From: Galdieria partita
Lineage: Eukaryota > Rhodophyta > Bangiophyceae > Galdieriales > Galdieriaceae
DNA: 64,000 bases
Assembly: GCA_025991245.1 (NCBI GenBank)
Contig: BQMJ01000069.1
Coordinates: forward strand, 100,880 to 164,879
Direction: 5' to 3'
Made by a program: the position numbers and the translations under genes. The notes below the pieces were generated by a model. It was given only the letters and a program-made list of their open reading frames with translations. It had not been told where the DNA came from and did not search any database. Of this stretch, positions 1 through 9,816 are shown in pieces (position 1 is the first letter of the stretch; each line of letters begins with the position of its first letter).

Positions 1-722
1 ATTTTCTTGATTCTACGTCGTTTCTGTTCAAAATAGCTCATTAGCGCACGCATTTTGGCTTTGTAACTTCTCAGTGCTTCAACATCCTATCACAACTCAA
101 CAACGACAAAAGTTCAACAAAAAAGCCATACTTTTTCATCTTCCGCAGTTTTCTTCGCTTTCTTAAACTCTTCAGATAACTGATTTTCAATTAAACTATG
201 TTTTATGACTTGATCGATTTCCTTCTCCAACTCACACTGTGGCTGGAACCAGTTCACCAACTCGTTCACCGTCGCTTCCTTTGGACGACTCGCCGAGTCC
301 GTGAAATCCAAAACTTGAGCTCTCTGAATGCGGCTTATTACAGATTTCCATTTCTTGGTTTCCGACTTGGTTGTTGCGTATGCCGCTTTTCTTCTGTTTC
401 TTTCAACTTGAGCACGATGTTCTGGTGGCTTCAACGCCTTGCCTCGAATTTGTTGTACCTGCTTTTTCAAATCGCCCAACTTCTTCGTAGAATGCAACGA
501 GTTGATCAAATCATCTATCGTTACTCCCAACGCTTTGGGATAAACTGCTCCATCATCCACAACCTACATGAAGACGAGTGGTTATCAGCTAAACACCTCA
601 ATCATAAACACACTAGGACATACCTTTTGGACATGACTCTGTTTATTCAACTGAAGGATATTGGAAACAAGTTGTTCTTGTGCTTCTGACGAAAAACTAC
701 GCTCGTCGTCACTTTCCGACAT
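1..722 (-). CDS. UTP14: UTP14, U3 snoRNP/SSU processome protein (partial, N-terminal part)
   Basis: Utp14 is a component of the small-subunit processome in the nucleolus, needed for 18S rRNA maturation. Exons read on the minus strand are 722-624, 563-132 and 86-1, split by introns of 60 nt (564-623) and 45 nt (87-131) with GTATGT/GTATGG donors. Exon 1 starts with an acidic MSESDDER. The family signature is visible in exon 2, where a basic KAAYATTKSETKKWKSVI segment is followed by QRAQVLDF. Exon 3 has KMRALMSYFEQKRR, matching the R-M-R-A-L-x-x-Y block just before the conserved KSKKY region. The gene runs off the left edge, so the C-terminal part is missing. Only 60 nt separate its start codon from that of the divergent bL32m gene. 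Identification rests on motif recognition and is firm. Confidence 0.9.
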
Positions 723-782
723 CTTCCTCATCCATCACATACCCATAATCGTTTCTTGCATTCTTCATTGCTTTCGCCGTCA
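723..782. promoter_or_regulatory. Bidirectional promoter between UTP14 and bL32m
   Basis: These 60 bases lie between two divergent start codons (722 on minus, 783 on plus), so both core promoters must sit here or inside the two transcripts' leaders. No TATA box is apparent. Both genes serve ribosome production (cytosolic processome and mitochondrial large subunit), so shared control is plausible. That link is inference. Confidence 0.5.
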
Positions 783-1136
783 ATGACAAGCATCCTGTGG
801 TATTTTCCAAGTTATGTATCCACCTATTTCTTTCGTACCGCTGCAAGAACTCCTCCGTTATATAAACCTTTTTTAGATAACAACGTTAATGACTCATCCT
901 CAGCACTGAACTTGCTGAAAGATTTTTGGGAGTTGCTTGCAGCCCCAAAGAGAAAAACCACAAGGGCTTATAAGATGAGAAGGAAATGGAATCGTGGGAT
1001 CGAACCACTGCAAAATATAAGTTCTTGCAAACTCTGTGGAAAACCTATGTTGAAATATCACTATTGTAATCCTTACAAATGTCAGGAGGCAAAGATTCGT
1101 TTGGCAGTATTGGAAGGTCGAAAGGCAACAAAATAA
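783..1136 (+). CDS. MRPL32: Mitochondrial large-subunit ribosomal protein bL32m
   Basis: Single-exon gene of 117 aa. The bL32 hallmark is PKRKTTRAYKMRRKW at about residues 58-72, followed by a zinc-ribbon-like cysteine set (C-x2-C, x9, C-x4-C) in the segment SCKLCGKPMLKYHYC and KCQEAK. The first ~55 residues have aromatic and basic residues and few acidic ones, fitting a mitochondrial targeting presequence; organellar destination is inferred from that. The frame is open further upstream to a TTG at 756, but 783 is the first ATG. It is transcribed divergently from UTP14. A plastid bL32 would normally be plastid-encoded and shorter, so the mitochondrial assignment is preferred. Confidence 0.85.
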   Translation: MTSILWYFPSYVSTYFFRTAARTPPLYKPFLDNNVNDSSSALNLLKDFWELLAAPKRKTTRAYKMRRKWNRGIEPLQNISSCKLCGKPMLKYHYCNPYKCQEAKIRLAVLEGRKATK

Positions 1137-2860
1137 GGAAAGATCCTAGTAATTCAGTGAAATCTCCCAAGTAGGATATCTTTCAAGTTATTTCCGACTT
1201 GTGAGAAGTGCGGTTCCAAATTATACTTCGAGAATTTTTTATGTTTCATTCTCAGTAATCTTGGCGTCTCCTTGAGTTGGTTAATATCGAGTGCTACTTT
1301 GATAATGCCTTCGCTTTATGGACATTCAATATCTTTAGTTGAAATTAAAGAATGTACATCCCGATTCAAAAAAAGTACAGAATGTCTTAATAAGACTATA
1401 AATCTCCGTAAATTTCAATAGACCAATTTCGCTTGCATGCTAAATTTTCCGAAAGGCTCTGTTATGCTCAACTTAAACCTAATAGGAAACCATTACAACT
1501 CCGTCTGTCACTTCCAAATAGGAAGCAGGAGAAGCAGGGCGATGAGAACAAATTTTAAGCCACTTAAACCAATGCCATTGGTCTGACTGTTTCCGGAAGC
1601 ATTCACAATCAGCAGACAACACAAGTTTTCAAATAACGAGAAATTAAAAATTAAATTTCTAACTTTGGACATTGCTAAATTTAATAACTTTCGTTGTATG
1701 ATTCAGGAAATTAAAAACAATGAATATTAATGAAAAATTTATTTTTTAAATTAAATCACTAGTTGCAAAATTTTATAGAATTTAAGGACAGAGTATGTAG
1801 CAGTCGTTCTTGAAAGAAGCAAACTGAAACTCAAATTTTCTACAGTTTTTAATTTTTTACTAACTGTATCTAATATCGTGTTAGACGTTTGAAAGATATC
1901 AAAAAATGGCATGGATTCTACAACTTATCGAAACTGGCCACTTGTAGTTTAATTACAAAGATTGATTTAGACTTACTGCTCTGCGTTACTTCCAGCGTCT
2001 CATTTCCTATGAAGAATGACTTTTTAAATCTTTCTTAAGGTGCTCTTTGTCTTTTTAAAAGTTCATGCTTGCATACTTTGCTGTATTTTTGAAAGTTTAG
2101 TATATTTTGTTTTATTTTACGCAGTCCTTGAAGTTATATTCGTCGTTTTAATGGATAATACCACGTCATTCTTCGTGTTGATTTTCCTTCATAACCCCAG
2201 CCTACTCTTATCGTCGTATTCATCAAGATATGCCTTTTGCTTACTGTTTATGTGGAAGTTTACCAAATGGTGCTTCCCAATTAAATTTTTGAATTTAACT
2301 TTCCCTTTTTTTTTGATTCTTTGGTTACTATTTCGATTGCATGTCTTCCGTGTTTGTGAAATAGAATATGAATTGCAGAATCCATGCATTCCCATGCTCT
2401 CTAATGATAATGCTGCGTTAGAGTGGCGAAGAACAGAGAGGAGGAAGGCCATGGGAGAAATGTAATGATGGCAGTGATGCCTATTTTCCCTATCCGTTTC
2501 TTTACTTATTATCTCATTTGTACATGGAATTCCGATATAGCAATTGATGCTATGTTTGGATGTTTGCACAGTTTGATTGCCTCATTGCACTTCTCAGTTC
2601 TTTGTGACTCAACTTTCATTGAATTCGTATGCTGGTCTAATAATATTCTATTTCGACATCAACCTAGCTAGTCTTACAACAAAGGAACGATTTCTTTGTT
2701 GTCTTCCCATCTTTACTTAAACAGGGTGGAGTCTTCTTTTGCTTCACAAGCAACAGAAAGTATCTTTCCGAGAGACCTCTTAGCAAGTCACATTTCAAAC
2801 TTTGAAATGAGAAAGAGTATCCCAAAATTGTTTCGACGAACAGGTTTCTAAGAAGGCGTC
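1137..2860. other. Intergenic stretch with no supported gene
   Basis: About 1.7 kb of AT-rich DNA with frequent stops in all frames. Two overlapping open frames around 2040-2570 lie on opposite strands and have low-complexity, Phe/Leu/Cys-rich translations with no recognisable motif, so they are not called. The last ~60 bases before 2860 may hold an extra 5' exon of MSH4. This is the only large gap in the otherwise compact left arm, so an unrecognised non-coding RNA cannot be excluded. Confidence 0.5.
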
Positions 2861-2874
2861 AAATTCAGCATCCA

Positions 2875-5800
2875 ATGATTGGAATGACTTTTTACAAGCA
2901 GAAGACTCATTGGAAGTCTCCCACTACCACCATTGTTCTGTCCTTAGCTTATTATTACGATGAAAAATGCAAATTAAATGGCGCCAAGGAAGTTGATAAA
3001 GATCTTTATTTAGATCAGCATTCTTCGTTTACTTTCCTTCCACAAATGGTTGTCCCAGGAAAACGAAAATATGAACCTTTTCAAGATGATGAAGACTATT
3101 TTCTTCAAGGGGAACATTCTCTTCCATATCAGCGGAGAAGTAGAACTGATACAAGAACGGGAGCTAATAACGAAAGTAACGAAGAATTTATTTATCTCGT
3201 GTCACTCATAGAGAACAAGTCCAAAGAAGTGGGAATGGCTGCCTACAATTTGAAATCCTTCGAAGTAGAACTTCGACAGTTTGTAGATAATAACACCTAC
3301 TGGACCACATTGTCCACATTGTGTGTTTTAAAGTAGGTTTATCCTTTTTTTTAAATGCATTTTCTAACAAATGATGCCTAGTCCCGTGGAAATTCTCATA
3401 TCTTCCACTAGCACTGGAAAGAGCATGCACAACGCACTTCTCCTCAATCCTATAATAGCCAACATTCCAGTAAGAGAGCAAAATTCAGACTAATTTTCCG
3501 AATTGGAAAATTAACCTTGTTTGCTCAGATGACAACTTTAGATAGAAAATACTTCAATGACACGCAAGGAATGTTATATTGCGAAAAACTCACTGTTGAG
3601 AAGAATAATCTACAAGATTTAATCGGCAGACAGGTTCCAAGATATTTGGCTTTGGCAGCATGTTCCGCTCTAATCAAATACTGTACGCCACAATAGAGTC
3701 TTTGGTAACAACTGAATCTTATTGCTAGTGGAAAATGTCCAATGTTGTACTTTTGCCCGAGGTACTCTAAGATTGAAATTCAGGGACAATGAAGACACCC
3801 TTCTCATGGATTACGAAACGCTTCAGAGTCTGGAAATCGTTTCTTGCAATGCTAAAGTGTGTGGAATTACAAATCCTCAATATAGTACTGTGTTGAGAAC
3901 TTTAAATTTCTGCAAGACAAGAATTGGAACAAGATATCTCCGAAAAAGTCTTCTAGAGCCACCTTGTGATTATCCAACTATTACAACCAGACAGGAAGCC
4001 CTGAAGGAACTTACTCAAAATGAAAGTCTATTCTTTCAAATTCAAACAAGCTTAGTTCAGTTTCCTGATCTGGAAGGCATTCTTAGTCAAATTATTCAGG
4101 TCGTTCTAACTACAATATAATAACTTCTATTGAATTGTCATCTTCATAGGTTCAAAATAGAGAAGATATTGACAAAAGAAGATATTCTGGCCTGGAATCT
4201 GAAACTCAAACTGTCGACATAAAACTAATAAGAAATTTCTTATTATTGACAAAGGCACTCGGCCAGGTCAGTTCTGTTCTGGATGCAGTGTGTCGAGGTA
4301 GAAGTCCTTTGATTGCCTCCATTTCAACAAGTCTCCGGAATCCATCTCTCTCCAACATGTTCAACTTGGTTACTCAAGTTATTGACAGTGAGTCATCATA
4401 CAACAAAACTGGAGATAAGATACGACTTGAAGGTGCCTTTGCAATTCGGTCAGGTCGAAATGAGCTATTAGATTTATCCAGGAAAATACTTTCTGAAACC
4501 ATTGAACAGATTAATCAGTATTTCCAAAATCTGCAGAATATCCCAGGGTTTGAAAGAGCCTCATTGGCTTATTCGCAATCCAGAGGTTATCATATAAAAT
4601 TGGTGAGCGACCATTTACCAGACATTGAAGAGGAACTTTTACGACTTGCTCGGAGCGCAAATATATTTCGGTATGTATACAAAAACTGAATATTCTTACT
4701 ACATATGCCCTAAAATTACCAAATTTGCAACAGTTTTACTACAAGAACACTCAACGGCCTCAATATACGCTGCAGGGAAACATTAAATGATATTATTCGC
4801 ATAACGAATCAAGAGCTTCAGATGCTCCTCAATGAAATCTGGAATGCCGAAAATATGATTTCTCTACATCGTCTTTGTGACTCTATTGGAATTTTGGACT
4901 GCTTAGCTTCCTTTGCATCATACATCTCGAAAAGGTTGGGATTGAATAATACAAAACGTCAGGATTATTATTGACTTGCATATAGCGAACGACTAGTTCT
5001 CCCTAAAATCTCTACAAATGGACCCATTGCAATCAAAAATGGTCGACATCCGCTCTTAGAAAACCAAATCAAAAACTATGTACCCCATGACACTTTTCTA
5101 AGTGCGGCTTCCTCATTCTATCTAATATCGGGTTCTAACATGTCAGGGAAAACAACATTTATGAAGGCTGTAGCTTCCATCTGCGTTCTTGCTCATGCGG
5201 GATGTTTTGTACCAGCTGACTTTGCATCTATCTGCTTGATTAATAGAATTATTGTCCGTACAACCACAAATGACTCTGTTGAAGAGAATTCTTCGTCCTT
5301 TTCAAAGGAAATGCGCGAAACTGCTTCCGTTCTATGTTGTCTCGAAGAAATGGAAGCTAAACATCATCTGCAAGAGGCTCCACAAAACAAACCTATGATA
5401 CTTGTAGTCTTTGACGAACTCGCAAGAGCAACCAGTCCTATGGAAGGATTCTCACTTGCATTTGCAGTCGCAGAACAATTAGTAGCGTCTCCCATTGCAT
5501 ACTGTCTGTTTTCCACCCATTTTCAAGAAATGTCTCTCTTTGAAGATTTATACGCTTGTGCAAAGAGTTTTTATTTGAGTTCGCCGTTTTCCACGGACGA
5601 AACCAGCAACGCTCATGTTCTCACCCGCGGATTTATCAAGGAAAAAAGCTATGGGATAGCTACAGCAAAGGTATTGTCATTTACTCATCTTGAAAATGAC
5701 TAAATGGTGCTCTTTATAGGAAGCAGGATTCCCACCTAAAACTATTTCCTTGGCAGAGCAACTTGTCGACAATTTTACACAACAAATTACCCTCTGCTTA

Positions 5801-5947
5801 TCCAAAGATTCCTCAAAGCAAGAGGAACAATGCAAGAGAGAATTTTCTCTGGTGCAAAAGCTCATTGTATTGAAAAACGCAGGACTAGAAAAGGAAAGAT
5901 TGAGACAAAAACTACTCGAGTTGAAGAACTTGATCTGCTCATCTTAA
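2875..5947 (+). CDS. MSH4: MSH4, meiotic MutS homologue
   Basis: MSH4 pairs with MSH5 to stabilise meiotic recombination intermediates and promote crossovers. Exons: 2875-3332, 3382-3469, 3529-3682, 3729-4099, 4150-4670, 4734-4934, 4986-5670, 5720-5947 (901 aa if started at 2875). The seven introns are 46-63 nt. As in the family, there is no mismatch-recognition N-domain; the recognisable part begins at EVGMAAYNLKSFEVELRQF. Walker A is GSNMSGKTTF near residue 646, and the ST-rich N-x-S-S-S-F-x-K-E-M block follows. Walker B reads FDELARAT where the family has DELGRGT, so two glycines are alanines. The C-terminal helix-turn-helix region has SYGIATAKEAGFPP. The start is uncertain: the frame is open back to 2806, ATGs occur at 2875 and 3046, and a different frame just upstream also looks coding. 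The stop is only 29 nt before the next start codon. Confidence 0.9.
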
Positions 5948-5976
5948 TGTTGTGAGGATGCAGAACATTTTGGGTC

Positions 5977-7316
5977 ATGGAGGAAGACATGACCAAAGCC
6001 ATTGACCAAGGTGATACAGAAGCATTATTTCGACTATTAGCACCAACGCACCAGAGTCAGCAGAAGAGTGAAACTAGCACAGAAGAAACAAAGAAGACTG
6101 TTTTTGAAGTGGAAGAAAATAAGGAAACTTTGCAAGAAAGTTGTGGCAAGCTGTTTTTGACAGAGAAAGGGCAGCTACAAATACAGCCTTTGCTTCAACA
6201 GTTTCCTTTTCTAGATACCGAAGACATTCTCTCTATCTACCAAGCATGTAATCAAGACAAAGACCTTGCCGAAACCGTCCTCGAGTCGTTGGCCAACTCC
6301 GAAGCAGTGAAACAAAACGTACCTGGTGCTAATTTGCAACTTGACACGGAGGCATACTCAAAAGCACTTCAAGATTGGTCACTTAACTTTCCTTCATTGC
6401 AAACCGTTTCAGAGAATCAAGTGGACGAACCTTGGGTTGATCTTGGAAAGGAAGTTTCGGATTCTCTGTCGCTAGTATTTAACCTTCGTTTACAGAAGCT
6501 CGCAACTTTATTTCCAAATATGGAGGAAAGGAACATTGCTCACTGTCTAAACGCAAACTATTGTAAATACAAGGAAACGTTTGCTGAACTGGTCAAGAGG
6601 AGTTCCAAAGTCGATAGTTCTCAAAAACCAGACGACACGAAAGAAAGAAGTAATAAGGAAAGGTAAGCTTTTATGTTTTTTATTTATATGAGGTATTGAT
6701 GTCTTCAAGTACGGTGGAGGCAACCAGGGAAATTCGCCTAGATAAAGGGACGACAAAGAATATTTGGGTATCAACTGGAACCAAAGTTAGAGACTTGTAC
6801 GAAAGGTGTCGATTACAAGCAAAGGAGTTGGCAAGTTTGCGCAACCAAATGTTTATGCAAGCAGCTCGTGCAGCTTCTACTGGTAATAAACGTGCAGCGT
6901 CAGAATATGCCCGAAGAGGGCACCAATACAATCAGATCATGAAACAGTTACATGAAGAAGCAGCTGACGCCATTTTTACTCAAAGGAATCAAAATGCAGA
7001 TTCCGTAATAGACTTGCATGGACTTCACGTAAAGGAAGCCACTCTTGTCTTGGAAAGAAAGCTGCAAGTGAGTTGCTCCATTTTACTTAGTCACACTGAG
7101 TAACATGCTATTCTATAGGAACTGTCTTCCAATAGCAGCAACGACGTTCATGATGTTATTATCATAACAGGAAGTGGACATCACACCAAAGGGAAAAAGA
7201 CACCAGCTCGATTGTATCCAGCAGTGGAACATTTTTTGTATTCACGTCGTTACTCATTTGAAGTTCTCAAAGATACCAACAAATACGCAGGAGCTTTCCT
7301 CGTCCATCTTCGATAG
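5977..7316 (+). CDS. CUE-like / DUF1771 / Smr domain protein
   Basis: Exons 5977-6662, 6710-7067 and 7119-7316 give 413 aa, with introns of 47 and 51 nt. Two CUE/UBA-like helical segments lie at about residues 70-110 (LLQQFPFLDTEDILSIYQAC) and 165-210 (LATLFPNMEERNIAHCLN). They are followed by a DUF1771 helical region (KVRDLYERCRLQAKEL to EYARRGHQYNQIMKQL) and a C-terminal Smr domain. The Smr domain shows the family's DLHGLHVKEA motif and the GSGHHTKGKKTPARL loop. Smr proteins of this layout (N4BP2-, CID- and Cue2-like) act as RNA or DNA nucleases, for example in cleavage of mRNA at stalled ribosomes. That role is inferred from architecture. The gene follows MSH4 head-to-tail with only 29 nt between stop and start, and converges with CWC15 (35 nt between stops). 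Confidence 0.85.
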
Positions 7317-7351
7317 TCTTCTTGCAGTTGAAAACAATGGCCATTGACCTT

Positions 7352-8043
7352 TTATTTTATATATCGTTCCAGAAACTTGCGGTGAAACTCGTTGCGGACA
7401 GTATCATTGATAAATCCTTGGTCTCTTTCTATAACAGGGTCATCATTCTGCTTCCTAAAGACAACGTCGTCATCCCATCTCCTCTTCACCTTAAACGAGG
7501 GTCTATTTTCTCCAATGTTTAAAAGAGGATTGCCCCTCACCGCTCTTTCCAATTCTAAATTCTCTTGTTTCACTCTTTCCTAAAAACAAGGGTTCAGAAA
7601 ACAACTTCCTACTACCACTTTCAACTCACCTCTTCTTCCTTTCGTTGTCCCTCTTCTTCACGTTCTCGTTTTATTCTTTCCAATTCTTTTAAAAGTTCAT
7701 CTTCTTCGTCGTCACTCTCTTCTTCCGCTTGTCCTTCTTCTTCTTTTTCATCATCAACTTCGTCCAACCAAACATCGGCATCCACATCTTTTTCAGCTTC
7801 TTCTTTCAATTCTTCTGTTTTGGTTTTCTTCCTATGTTGTTGTTCCTTTTCCTCCAACTCTCTTTTCAAGTCTCTTCCTTCCAAGTCGTCGGGCGCACCT
7901 TGCCCTTTACCTCTCTCTTTGAGAGTCAAGTGTCCTGGCATATCACGAGCAGAAACCTTTGCAGAAGGTACATTGAGACGAAAACCGCCTTGTTCATTAC
8001 CACCTTTGGCAGGGTTCCAAGTAGGGCGATGTGCAGTGGTCAT
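7352..8043 (-). CDS. CWC15: CWC15, spliceosome-associated protein
   Basis: Cwc15 (AD002) is a core component of the Prp19-related complex of the active spliceosome. Two exons, 8043-7630 and 7579-7352, are joined across a 50-nt intron (7580-7629) and give 213 aa. The invariant N-terminus is seen as MTTAHRPTWNPAKGG. The centre is highly charged (long Glu/Asp/Lys runs ending in ELLKELERIKRER). The C-terminus NDTVRNEFHRKFLERYIK matches the family's conserved tail. The start at 8043 is fixed by the conserved first residues. An opposite-strand serine-rich open frame here is a shadow of the acidic region. Confidence 0.95.
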
Positions 8044-8225
8044 TTTTCCTGTGGTTCAAACAATCCCAGAAGAAATGGCCCACTTTAGCAAGACTCCGAC
8101 TCTGCCCATTGTGAACTCGTATCCCCAACCATCCTGTAATGATACATCCATCGAAAAGAGAGTATCCAGAGCTTGTTCCAGAGAAATCAATATTCCCACC
8201 CCTCTAGTCATCAACAACTATTCAA

Positions 8226-9140
8226 ATGAGTACAGCTTTCCATGATCCATTTTCATTGTTGCTACTAGAGGAAGCCATTTCTCACAACGATCAAGAAAGG
8301 TACTCAATGCACCCAATTTATCTTTAATTCCAAAAGAATAGATTGAATTTGCCTTTTCTAACAAGCTAGACTTGAGATTTGTTCAGGGAGATGATGAAAG
8401 TAAATAGACCTGGAGAGCGGTGCGTCATCATTGTCACTGTCCATGAAGCTGCTATTTGCAGTAATCAAATGACTCAGCTGCTTCTTCTTGTATGAAAAAG
8501 GCATTGTGAGTGGAAATCAATAAGAGCGCTCTATTCGCACGAATTTGTCATTGTCAAGTAGACGAATCACTGGATGACAGATGCGGATGCCCAGCAGCTT
8601 CCAATGGGAGTGATCATGTTTGGATTCTTTCAATAAATGCATTGTTCAAAGTTTTGCTAGCTACTTGGCATTGCCCCTCCTTTCATAGTTCACTTGGCAA
8701 AGTTGCTCTCCTCATTGGGAAAACATCCTTCCATTTAGATTCAAAAACGATACGGTTTGAAGCGCTTCCAACTCCTGTCCATCGTCTTTCTTTGCGCAAA
8801 GAATGAAGCTGCTACTCTAAAGACGTTGGGCAATCTTGATGTCACTTTGTTGCGACACACATTTGACCACAGACCCATACATTCAGTTGATCAATTCAAC
8901 AAATAAAGGCGCTTCTGCATTGGCAACAGCTGCCAATCATAAGCAACGGTGTTATTTTTGCAAACAGCATAGAGATGCACCAGACAAGCAAAGTAGCATC
9001 TATAGGAGAACAAAGATAGCGTCCCTCAAATAAATATTGCAGACTTGAGTTTTCAAGTTTTTCATTTGCAAGTCCTCTTTGGAGGAAAATCTGATTCACT
9101 ACAATTAGAACCCTTTTCATATCTTGAACGCAGAAACTGA
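8226..9140 (+). other. Unresolved multi-exon gene or decayed gene
   Basis: I do not recognise this gene and could not build one consistent reading frame. Coding-looking blocks on the plus strand are: an exon starting ATG at 8226 (MSTAFHDPFSLLLLEEAI) with a donor after 8298; a block at about 8386-8490 (RPGERCVIIVTVHEAAICSN); a long open block at about 8516-8806 (VWILSINALFKVLLATW); and a terminal block ending at a TGA at 9138-9140 (ADLSFQVFHLQVLFGGK). Splice-like signals occur between them (GTATGA at 8490, TATAG near 9005), but phases do not all agree. Either an intron boundary is misplaced or the gene carries frameshifts. A short alternative frame beginning ATG at 8075 overlaps its 5' end. 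It sits between divergent CWC15 and co-directional NDUFA13. Confidence 0.4.
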
Positions 9141-9307
9141 AAAATAGGAGGACAGCCATGAATATATCTCTCATAAGGAAACAAAAATGAACCTTCCAGT
9201 CTCTCCTTTTGAACTTGTTCAGAAAAGATGAAAGTCTTCATACAACACCAATCAATCCCATGTGAAAAGAAGATTTCTCATTGTAGACCAAGGATCGTGG
9301 AGTTGTG

Positions 9308-9813
9308 ATGAGTGACTTTGGTCGAGGACCAACTTCCGGTCTCACAGGTCCCCCTAAACCACCACCTCACGCAGCAATACAAGATGGACCTCCTCCTGGT
9401 GGTTATCCACCCATTGACGTACGCAGAAACTTGCCAAAAGTTGGACCTTCCGGGTCCACACTGTTGATAGGCGTTGGGTTGATCACTATCTATGGCTTTT
9501 GGGGACTCTCTAGATCTGCTCAACGTAGAAGAAGACTCAATCAGGAAAAGTATCAAATTCGTTTGGCCATCACACCCTATCTACAAGCGGAAGAGGATCG
9601 ACATACTGTAAAACAAGTAAGTAGTACTAGTCGCTGGTAGAATACAACTCAACCTTTTATTTTCGTTAGAATCGACGACGTCTTCGTCAAGAAAAAGAAC
9701 TTATGAAGGATGTTCCGGAGTATCAACCCGGTGAAAGTGTGTACAAAACAAGAAAATATACTCCTTATGTGAAACCCTTGATACCCGGAGTGGGTCCACA
9801 AGGTCTTCCATAA
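9308..9813 (+). CDS. NDUFA13: NDUFA13/GRIM-19, mitochondrial complex I subunit
   Basis: Accessory subunit of respiratory complex I in the inner mitochondrial membrane. Exons 9308-9616 and 9670-9813 (intron 53 nt) give 150 aa. The family's PPPGGYPPIDVRRNLP motif is at about residues 29-44, followed by a single membrane segment (STLLIGVGLITIYGFW). After it come the basic RRRRLNQEKYQIRLAITPYL helix, LQAEEDRHTVKQ, and MKDVPEYQPGESVYKTRKY. Length is close to that of animal and plant homologues. The ATG at 9308 is preferred over the in-frame GTG at 9305. Its stop codon ends 3 nt before the stop of the convergent MAD1 gene, so the two transcripts must overlap at their 3' ends. Confidence 0.95.
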
Positions 9814-9816
9814 GCT

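Noticed and set aside
1000-1040. A tRNA T-arm-like hairpin on the minus strand (GTGGTTCGATCCCAC)
   Set aside because: It lies inside the conserved coding sequence of bL32m, and I could not find matching acceptor, D- or anticodon arms nearby, in normal or permuted order.
2040-2569. Two overlapping open frames on opposite strands in the first intergenic region
   Set aside because: Low-complexity hydrophobic translations without motifs and no splice or context support.
7565-8245. Long serine-rich open frame on the plus strand
   Set aside because: It is antisense to the acidic, Glu/Lys-rich CWC15 coding region, which creates a Ser/Phe-rich shadow frame.
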